The position numbers and the translations under genes are program-made. Below are positions 7,223 through 12,341 of a stretch of 12,341 nucleotides of DNA, piece after piece. The stretch's first letter is position 1; the number at the start of each line of letters is the position of its first letter. The notes below the pieces were generated by a model. It searched no databases, was not told where the DNA came from, and was given only the letters and a program-made list of their open reading frames with translations. The DNA lies in NCBI GenBank assembly GCA_035292505.1, contig DATDQA010000321.1, forward strand, positions 1 to 12,341. The letters are read 5' to 3'. The stretch comes from DATDQA01 sp035292505. GTDB lineage: Bacteria; Bacteroidota; Bacteroidia; Chitinophagales; Saprospiraceae.

Positions 7223-7313
7223 TTCAGTTTTAAACCCCTTAGAAGGGATACGAACTGATATTTGGCATATCACCCAATGGCGTCGGCATTCGATTTGTAT
7301 GCCGACGTTTTTT
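7223..7313 (+). ncRNA. Predicted ~90-nt structured small RNA
   Basis: Between the promoter-like site and an intrinsic terminator lies a stretch with no likely reading frame but three successive hairpins: CCCTTAGAAGGG (7236-7247, 4-5 bp), GATAT-TTGGC-ATATC (7257-7271) and the terminator stem at 7281-7307. Promoter, structure and terminator are all on the plus strand and in the right order for a short independent transcript. No known RNA family was recognised. The exact start is estimated from the -7 box; the end is set by the T-run. Alternatively this may be a leader or tail of something lost when the intron relic arrived. Confidence 0.4.
7281..7313 (+). terminator. Strong intrinsic terminator, and target site of the adjacent intron relic
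   Basis: CGTCGGCAT (7281-7289) pairs perfectly over 9 bp with ATGCCGACG (7299-7307) around a 9-nt loop and is followed at once by six T (7308-7313). No protein gene precedes it on this strand, which is the main reason to propose a small RNA upstream. Confidence 0.82.
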
Positions 7314-7315
7314 AT

Positions 7316-7492
7316 GTGTGCGCCCGGCAGGGCGCAGATACTTAGAGTGGAAGTCTTCTATGAGCCTCTTTTCGTTACATCAGGGGGTTGAGGCATAACC
7401 ATCAATTGACTCAATGCACCGCCGTGATACATGAATCGTACGTCCGGTGGGGTGAGAGGGATACAGTAAAGGAGTACTTCACCCCGCTCGAT
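7316..7492 (+). mobile_element. Short, internally deleted group IIC intron relic
   Basis: The 5' end, GTGTGCGCCCGGCAGGGC from 7316 (or GTGCG from 7318), resembles the start of group IIC introns such as that of Oceanobacillus iheyensis, which begins GUGUGCCCGGCAUGGG. A domain I-like GAGTGGAAGTC follows near 7345. Domain V is recognisable at 7417-7449: CACCG pairs with CGGTG, and the 3' strand CGTACGTCCGGTG is one base from the CGUACGUACGGUG of the O. iheyensis intron. The linker GGTGAGAGG (7451-7459) and the terminal CGCTCGAT (7485-7492; usual CTACTCGAT) are also seen. At about 175 nt it is far shorter than a full ribozyme (about 400 nt or more), and no reverse transcriptase is present, so most of domains I-IV is missing. 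It begins 3-5 nt after a terminator T-run, the known target of group IIC introns. It is unlikely to splice. Confidence 0.7.
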
Positions 7493-7513
7493 AGAGCCAG
7501 GTTCCAGGAGCCA

Positions 7514-8035
7514 TTATATATTCTGCACTTCGTAAATCAATGATACGAGGCCTGTATCATAGACCTTTGATGAGCTGAGTTTCAAGGGTACACGTCCGTT
7601 GATCCCTGCAAAGAGTGGGTTACCACTGCCAAGGATGATCGGATGCACACTGAGCCAGAGTTGATCCACAAGACCAAGATTCATCAGTGACATAGTCAGA
7701 ATAGCCCCACCGAAAAGCCAGATATCCTTTCCCGGTTCACGTTTAATTGCATTTACTTTTTCTTTGATGTTTCCCTGTATAAGTACGACACCTTCTTTCA
7801 CACTCTCCAGGCTATTGGAAAAGACGTACTCTTTGAGCTTTGGAAATCCACCTCCAGGATCTTCCATTCCAAGCATCATTTCATAGGTTTTCCTCCCTAT
7901 GAAGGAACTATCAATCCTGTGAAAGAACTCAGACATCCCATAATCCTGATCGGTAAAGCACCAATCATATTCTCCGTTCGGCCCTTCGATAAATCCATCG
8001 AGGCTCACAGCGAGACCAAGAATGACACGACGCAT
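7514..8035 (-). CDS. Dihydrofolate reductase-fold protein (RibD C-terminal-like)
   Basis: A 173-residue single-domain protein of the RibD C-terminal/dihydrofolate reductase-like superfamily, probably an NAD(P)H-dependent reductase in the cytoplasm. Family marks in order: VILGLAVSLDGFIEGPNGEY (4-23), FIGRKTYEMM (45-54), the nucleotide-binding GKDIWLFGGA (102-111) and HPIILGSGNPLF (131-142). The length equals that of the stand-alone YyaP/YwjB-type members, which are neither classical DHFR nor part of a RibD fusion; the true substrate is unknown for most. The stop lies 22 nt from the intron relic, and no terminator is seen. It has its own upstream region with A/T-rich GATTGATT repeats at 8041-8063. 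It does not look co-transcribed with neighbours. Confidence 0.92.
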   Translation of the reverse strand: MRRVILGLAVSLDGFIEGPNGEYDWCFTDQDYGMSEFFHRIDSSFIGRKTYEMMLGMEDPGGGFPKLKEYVFSNSLESVKEGVVLIQGNIKEKVNAIKREPGKDIWLFGGAILTMSLMNLGLVDQLWLSVHPIILGSGNPLFAGINGRVPLKLSSSKVYDTGLVSLIYEVQNI

Positions 8036-8249
8036 TGAACGATTGATTAAATGATGATTGATTATTTATTCAAAACCAAGCTAAGTAAAAATCAAAGGAT
8101 CAACCTCCTTCGCTGCGGCTTCGGCATTGAAAGGATCAATGCCTGTCTGCCCCGGCAGTGAGGGATCAAGGGTGGAATGGCAGAAATGTGACAGGGCATG
8201 AAGGCAGAATTTAGATGGGTTATACGCGTGTTAGTAGCGGCGAACCAAA
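8036..8249. other. Intergenic spacer with short repeats
   Basis: Holds two GATTGATT copies (8041-8048, 8056-8063), three GGATCAA copies (8097-8103, 8133-8139, 8163-8169) and a CTGCC-CC-GGCAG palindrome (8147-8158) whose GCCTGTCTGCC edge resembles the stem at 3857-3866. No gene is visible. CAAAACCA (8071-8078), read on the minus strand as TGGTTTTG, is a one-mismatch -7 box for the reductase gene but lacks a -33 at the right distance. Confidence 0.5.
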
Positions 8250-8319
8250 GTGTCCGGCCGGCGCAAATACATGGTGTTCGCCGGGTATAATACCTGGTGT
8301 CCGCCCGGTTTAATGTTTG
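8250..8319. repeat. Three tandem imperfect 23/24-bp GC-rich repeats before the isoprenoid operon
   Basis: Units start at 8250 (GTGTCCGGCCGGCGCAAATA), 8274 (GTGTTCGCCGGGTATAATA) and 8297 (GTGTCCGCCCGGTTTAAT), sharing GTGTYCGSCSGG followed by an A/T-rich part. Unit 2 contains a near-palindrome, CCGGGTATAATACCTGG (8281-8297). The array ends about 30 nt before the isomerase start, so it may be an operator. Multiple ~20-bp terminal repeats are also typical of IS21-family ends, so a solo transposon end is the other option; no transposase is present. Confidence 0.65.
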
Positions 8320-8349
8320 TCCTGCATAAAGGGTAAACCCGTGTTAGAC

Positions 8350-9396
8350 ATGAATCCCCTTATTTTGCGTCCGATGAGCAAAGATTCAGGGGATATCACG
8401 CGACGTAAAGCAGATCACATTGACCTTGCATTTGCCTCACAGGCGGACGAGGCCATGCGTGATACCAGGTTTTATTACGAGCCTTTGTTGAGTGCACACC
8501 CTAGTCCGGAGGGTGATTTACCTATTGTATTTCTCGGGAAGACGTTGAGATATCCGCTCTGGGTATCCAGTATGACCGGGGGTACAAACGCAGCAAAGAA
8601 AATTAATGAAAATCTTGCACGGATGTGCGGTGAATTTGGATTTGGGATGAGTCTTGGATCTTGCCGTGCTCTGCTTGAAAATCCAAAACTCCTTCCGGAT
8701 TTTGATGTAAAAAAATGGATCGGTCCTGATTATCCTCTGTATGCCAATCTTGGTATTGCACAAGTGGAACGCATGCTTGAGGCAGGGCATGAGGGGCAGA
8801 TCAAAGATTTACTTGAGGTGCTGCAAGCCGACGGTCTGATAATTCATGTGAATCCGATTCAGGAATGGCTGCAACCGGCTGGAGATCGATTCCACATTGC
8901 ACCGCTCGAGACCATACGACACCTGGTCGGAGGTTCCTCTTTTCCGATCATTGTCAAGGAGGTCGGTCAGGGGATGGGGCCGGAGAGCCTTGGCAAGTTG
9001 ATGAGTCTGCCGGTGGCGGCTGTGGAACTGGCGGCCCATGGAGGGACTAACTTTGCAACGCTCGAACTCCTGCGCGATACAGACGCATTGCGCCAGGAGA
9101 ATTACGTACGACTTGGCTCTATTGGACATTCAGCGGAAGAAATGATCACATACATCAATCACATCGGAGAGCAGATGCCGGGAAGCCTGCAGTGTAGACA
9201 GGTGATTATCAGTGGGGGAGTACGCGACTTTTTGGACGGCTTCTATCTCATGAAAAAACTAAATTTACCTGCCATTTACGGCCAGGCTTCCGGATTTTTG
9301 AAGCACGCACAACATGGCTATGAACAATTACAGGCCTTTGCGCATATTCAGACCGCCGGGCTCAAATTAGCTTTTACTTACTTACGGGTGCGATGA
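8350..9396 (+). CDS. fni: Type 2 isopentenyl-diphosphate delta-isomerase (FMN-dependent)
   Basis: Interconverts isopentenyl and dimethylallyl diphosphate in the cytoplasm, supplying the starter for isoprenoid synthesis; needs FMN, NAD(P)H and Mg2+. With ATG at 8350 the protein has 348 residues, the normal length. Family marks: RRKADHI (18-24), WVSSMTGGTN (71-80), SLGSCRALLEN (101-111), HVNPIQE (166-172, whose Gln171-Glu172 are the catalytic and Mg2+-binding pair), KEVGQGM (203-209), ELAAHGGTNF (226-235), the FMN-phosphate site SGGVRDFLDG (288-297) and GQASGFLKHA (311-320). The substitution GTNF for the common GTSW is a variation. The open frame reaches back to TTG at 8317, and GTG at 8341 and ATG at 8374 are also possible starts. 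Its stop overlaps the start of the HMG-CoA reductase gene (ATGA), implying coupled translation of two isoprenoid enzymes. Confidence 0.93.
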   Translation: MNPLILRPMSKDSGDITRRKADHIDLAFASQADEAMRDTRFYYEPLLSAHPSPEGDLPIVFLGKTLRYPLWVSSMTGGTNAAKKINENLARMCGEFGFGMSLGSCRALLENPKLLPDFDVKKWIGPDYPLYANLGIAQVERMLEAGHEGQIKDLLEVLQADGLIIHVNPIQEWLQPAGDRFHIAPLETIRHLVGGSSFPIIVKEVGQGMGPESLGKLMSLPVAAVELAAHGGTNFATLELLRDTDALRQENYVRLGSIGHSAEEMITYINHIGEQMPGSLQCRQVIISGGVRDFLDGFYLMKKLNLPAIYGQASGFLKHAQHGYEQLQAFAHIQTAGLKLAFTYLRVR

Positions 9397-10733
9397 CGAA
9401 TCAGAAAAAGACGATTTCGGGATTCTCTAAACTCTCTAAACGGGGCAAGATCAAATGGATCGTTGAAAATTTTTTCAAAGATCCTGAGAATGTCATGCGT
9501 GAGTTGAAAAGCTACATGCTCGACAATGAAGAGCATCAAAAGATCCTTGACGAGATCAGTGAGAACACCATTTCGAATTATCATCTTCCATATGGCGTCG
9601 CGCCGAATTTTGTGATGAATGGCGAGACGTATTGTGTGCCGATGGTGACGGAGGAAAGTTCAGTCGTTGCGGGTGCTGCTGCTGCCGCGAAATACTGGAT
9701 GACCCGTGGAGGGTTTCATGCAGAAGTCATCAGTACAATTAAGCTCGGGCAAATACATTTCTTTTTTGATGGACCATCGCATGAATTAGCGGGTGTGATA
9801 CCTGATCTGAAGATCTGGTTGCTCGAACATGCCTCAGACCTTACGGCCAATATGCGTAAACGGGGTGGAGGTATCCTTGATATCATCTTGCGCGATTTCA
9901 GCCTGGATATGGAGGATTATTACCAGCTCATGGTGTCATTTGAAACCTGCGATTCTATGGGCGCGAATTTTATCAATTCCGTGCTGGAACGGTTCACGAG
10001 TTTATTACCGGCGTTTATCCAGGATCTCTTCAGCGGGAAATACCACGTGGAGATCCTGATGTCCATTCTTTCCAATTATACTCCGGAAAGTCTTGTCCGT
10101 ACCTGGGTTGCGTGTTCGGTTGCAGATTTGGGTTCATTCAAAGGTGGAATCACGGCAGCAGAGTTTGCAGAGCGCTTTTGTGACGCGGTGCGCATTGCGG
10201 AGATCGACGTGTACCGTGCGGCCACCCATAATAAAGGTATCCTGAATGGAATCGATTCGGTGGTCCTTGCCACCGGGAATGATTTTCGCGCTGTAGAGGC
10301 ATGTGCACACACCTATGCGGCACGCTCCGGCAAGTATCGCAGTCTGAGTCATTGTACGATCGACAATGATACGTTCCGTTTTTCATTAGAGATTCCTCTT
10401 GCCCTTGGGACGGTAGGTGGATTGACATCACTGCATCCGATTGCGAAGCGATCCTTTGAACTCCTCGGGAATCCCTCTGCAACGACATTGATGATGATTG
10501 TCGCGGCTACAGGCCTTGCACAGAATTTTGCAGCCGTCCGATCTTTGGTGACAACAGGCATTCAGCAAGGTCATATGCGCATGCATTTGGCTAATATTCT
10601 TTCACGCCTTGGTGCGACTGAAGTCGAAAAACAAAACGCGTTTGTCTGGTTCAGTGATAAGACAGTATCGGTCGCGCATGTCCGAAGTTTTCTTGAATCA
10701 CAGCGCAACATGCCTGTTGTGCAACCAAAGTAG
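9393..10733 (+). CDS. mvaA: Class II hydroxymethylglutaryl-CoA reductase
   Basis: Makes mevalonate from HMG-CoA, the committed step of the mevalonate pathway (or the reverse in mevalonate users), in the cytoplasm. It has 446 residues, close to the usual 420-440 of the bacterial class, with no membrane domain. Opens with SGFSKLS (9-15). Catalytic residues of the class are all in place: Glu57 (ENTISNYHLPYGVA), Lys281 (HNKGI), Asp297 (GNDFRA) and His394 (QQGHMRMH). Also seen are VPMVTEESSVVAGA (82-95) and the DSMGANFIN substrate motif (187-195). The ATG at 9393 shares 4 nt with the stop of the isomerase gene, so the two are almost surely one operon; with an isomerase beside it, a biosynthetic direction is the likelier role. 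The other mevalonate-pathway kinases are not in the window. Confidence 0.95.
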   Translation: MTNQKKTISGFSKLSKRGKIKWIVENFFKDPENVMRELKSYMLDNEEHQKILDEISENTISNYHLPYGVAPNFVMNGETYCVPMVTEESSVVAGAAAAAKYWMTRGGFHAEVISTIKLGQIHFFFDGPSHELAGVIPDLKIWLLEHASDLTANMRKRGGGILDIILRDFSLDMEDYYQLMVSFETCDSMGANFINSVLERFTSLLPAFIQDLFSGKYHVEILMSILSNYTPESLVRTWVACSVADLGSFKGGITAAEFAERFCDAVRIAEIDVYRAATHNKGILNGIDSVVLATGNDFRAVEACAHTYAARSGKYRSLSHCTIDNDTFRFSLEIPLALGTVGGLTSLHPIAKRSFELLGNPSATTLMMIVAATGLAQNFAAVRSLVTTGIQQGHMRMHLANILSRLGATEVEKQNAFVWFSDKTVSVAHVRSFLESQRNMPVVQPK

Positions 10734-10785
10734 AATGATGCATGTTGTTGCAGAAAATAAGTAAGGAAATACAGAAGACTACTCC

Positions 10786-12341
10786 GTGAGTAAAGCGAAA
10801 AGGAAATCCAATAAAAAGTCCGTCGTAAAGAAGCCTGCCGGCAAAGCAAACGCTACACGTTCATTGTGGATCACTTTGGGCATCATTGCAGGTGTGACAA
10901 TTCTCGCAATGAGTCCGCTCTTCAATGCTGGTTTTGTGGATATTGATGATAAAAAGCTGATCCTGGACAAAGCGAATATGTTTCTACATACACCGGAACG
11001 CATTTTTTCCTATGTATTCGGCAGCCCTCACTATAAACCTGTGACCTATCTCACATGGATGCTCGAATACCGAATAGTTGGTCCTAATCCTTTCCTTTTC
11101 CACTTTAATAATATTCTGCTCCATGTCCTGAATACAATCCTGGTGTTTTTCCTGATTCGCAATATTGCTTCGAAATTTGACAAACTCAAGGGACATGAAG
11201 TTCACATTGCGTTTTTCACTGCCTTACTCTTTGGTGTACATCCCATGCATGTCGAATCGGTCGGTTGGGCAGTAGAACGGAAGGACGTTCTTTACACATG
11301 TTTTTACCTTCTGGGACTCCTCGGATATGTGCGTTATCTGAATGAAGGTAAGATCCTGCCATTGATTCTCTCAGTAGGAGCATACTTCCTTTCCGTCATG
11401 AGCAAGTCTCCTGGGATTACGATGTTGCCTGTATTGTTTTTATTGGATTTCACCTGGCAACGCAAACTGAGCGCCCGGTTATTTATTGAGAAGCTTGGAC
11501 ATTTTGGTGTCTTTGGTTTTGCGTTGTATGCTCTTGGAGTGATCGGCAGGAGTAGTGGAGAAGGGAGTATTGCGGCCATGGTCACCGATAAAAAACTCGC
11601 GCGTGCGGAGAATATTACCGAGTACACTTCCGTATACGGCAAGGCTGTACTTGCAGGATTGCGTGCATGTCTTTGGTATGTCCATTCCTTATTCCCTGTT
11701 CGCTTATCGCTTGGATATCCCCGCGAACAGATCATTGGTTTCTTTGGACCTCTCATTCATGCATTTCCATGGATATTGGTAGCAGCAGGTGCATTGTTAT
11801 TGCGATTCAGTCGGAAGTACGGCTTGTTGTTTTTTACCCATGCTTTTTTCTTTATAACCCTGGCACCTGCAATTTTAAGGCTCGATTTGGGAATCGGGAT
11901 CTACATGTCAGACCGCTATGTCTATCTGTCTGTGCTTGGTCTCCTTTTTTTGATTGTCGCCTGGATATGGACAGCACGCGAGAAGAGCTGGTTGACGGAA
12001 AAAACAAAAAAGGGTATCCTCATTGGCCTGTGTGCAATTGCGGCGATCATGAGTTTTGCCGAAAGCCGTGTATGGAAGAATACTGAGACGCTCTGGACTA
12101 ATGTGATCAACAAATACCCTTCCGTAGATTATGCCTGGATCAATCGGGCATCCTATTATCGGGAACAGGGACAGTATGAACGTGCACTCGCCGACGCGAC
12201 AAAAGGGATCGAAGTCGACGACAATGCAAACGCCCGCGTACAACGTGGTTTGATACAGCGGCAAATGGGAAATCCACAAGCAGCATTGACGGATTATAAC
12301 CGCGCTTTGGAGCTGGAAAAGGATAATACTCAGGCTTATAC
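10786..12341 (+). CDS. TMTC-like GT-C membrane protein with C-terminal TPRs, 3' end cut by window edge
   Basis: 518 residues are visible of a multi-pass membrane protein like eukaryotic TMTC and bacterial TPR-containing relatives, which have a GT-C glycosyltransferase-type membrane part. After a Lys-rich cytoplasmic tail (1-24) and helix 1 (27-47) comes FVDIDD (50-55), the usual acidic motif of the first outer loop; then HYKPVTYLTW (82-91), HFNNILLHVLN (106-116), the signature GVHPMHVESVGWAVERKDVLY (150-170), MSKSPGITMLPVLFLLD (205-221) and SDRYVYLSVLGLL (375-387). From about 447, two TPR-like units begin and continue past the edge. An in-frame stop at 10762-10764 leaves GTG at 10786 as the best start, with AGGAA 17 nt before it. 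It probably glycosylates envelope or exported proteins using a lipid-linked sugar; donor and target unknown. It follows the HMG-CoA reductase by 52 nt on the same strand with no terminator between, so read-through is possible. Confidence 0.88.
   Translation, partial: MSKAKRKSNKKSVVKKPAGKANATRSLWITLGIIAGVTILAMSPLFNAGFVDIDDKKLILDKANMFLHTPERIFSYVFGSPHYKPVTYLTWMLEYRIVGPNPFLFHFNNILLHVLNTILVFFLIRNIASKFDKLKGHEVHIAFFTALLFGVHPMHVESVGWAVERKDVLYTCFYLLGLLGYVRYLNEGKILPLILSVGAYFLSVMSKSPGITMLPVLFLLDFTWQRKLSARLFIEKLGHFGVFGFALYALGVIGRSSGEGSIAAMVTDKKLARAENITEYTSVYGKAVLAGLRACLWYVHSLFPVRLSLGYPREQIIGFFGPLIHAFPWILVAAGALLLRFSRKYGLLFFTHAFFFITLAPAILRLDLGIGIYMSDRYVYLSVLGLLFLIVAWIWTAREKSWLTEKTKKGILIGLCAIAAIMSFAESRVWKNTETLWTNVINKYPSVDYAWINRASYYREQGQYERALADATKGIEVDDNANARVQRGLIQRQMGNPQAALTDYNRALELEKDNTQAY

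Noticed and set aside
7161..7391. Plus-strand open frame of 76 codons
   Set aside because: It crosses the promoter-like site, an intrinsic terminator and the intron relic, and its product has no family features.
7316..7492. A functional, splicing group II intron
   Set aside because: Most of domains I-IV, needed for folding and exon recognition, are missing in about 175 nt.
8286..8291. TATAAT as a promoter for the isoprenoid operon
   Set aside because: It is the E. coli -10 form, not the Bacteroidota TAnnTTTG; here it is the centre of a repeat-unit palindrome and has no matching -35.
8250..8319. CRISPR-like array
   Set aside because: Only three diverged units without distinct spacers and without cas genes.
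10734..10785. Terminator after the HMG-CoA reductase gene
   Set aside because: No stem followed by a T-run is visible in this 52-nt gap.

Overview
The window looks like a chromosomal piece of a Bacteroidota bacterium. The reasons are a protein ending in a type IX secretion (T9SS) sorting domain, Sec-type clade II NosZ beside a lipoprotein cytochrome c, weak Shine-Dalgarno signals with A-rich leaders, and one promoter-like site of the Bacteroidota form (TTG, 19 nt, TAnnTTTG). No function was tested; all calls come from reading the sequence.

Layout. 1-1854 (minus) is the first 618 residues of nitrous-oxide reductase NosZ, cut by the left edge. Divergent from it, 2056-3804 (plus) holds a tight pair: a lipoprotein monoheme cytochrome c and a 12-helix membrane protein that resembles a heme-copper oxidase subunit I without copper-site histidines. 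Together these look like one side of a nos (N2O respiration) locus; the remaining nos accessory genes would be expected left of the window. A long inverted repeat separates this from a small VOC-fold protein (3916-4332, minus). Divergent from that is a secreted, Asp-rich, thrombospondin type 3-like protein with a T9SS tail (4535-6724, plus), followed by two hairpins, the second a strong terminator.

6850-7513 has no convincing protein gene but is not empty. It holds an 18/19-bp tandem repeat, a promoter-like site, a predicted ~90-nt structured RNA ending in an intrinsic terminator, and, starting 3-5 nt after the terminator T-run, a ~175-nt relic of a group IIC intron with both ends and domain V recognisable but most of the interior missing. 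Insertion behind a terminator is the known habit of group IIC introns. I consider this block the most interesting part of the window.

7514-8035 (minus) is a dihydrofolate-reductase-fold (RibD C-terminal-like) protein. A repeat-rich spacer with three tandem GC-rich 23/24-bp units leads into a two-gene isoprenoid operon: type 2 isopentenyl-diphosphate isomerase (8350-9396) and class II HMG-CoA reductase (9393-10733), overlapping by ATGA. Both act in or just after the mevalonate pathway. The window ends in a TMTC-like, multi-pass GT-C-type membrane protein with C-terminal TPRs (10786 to the right edge).
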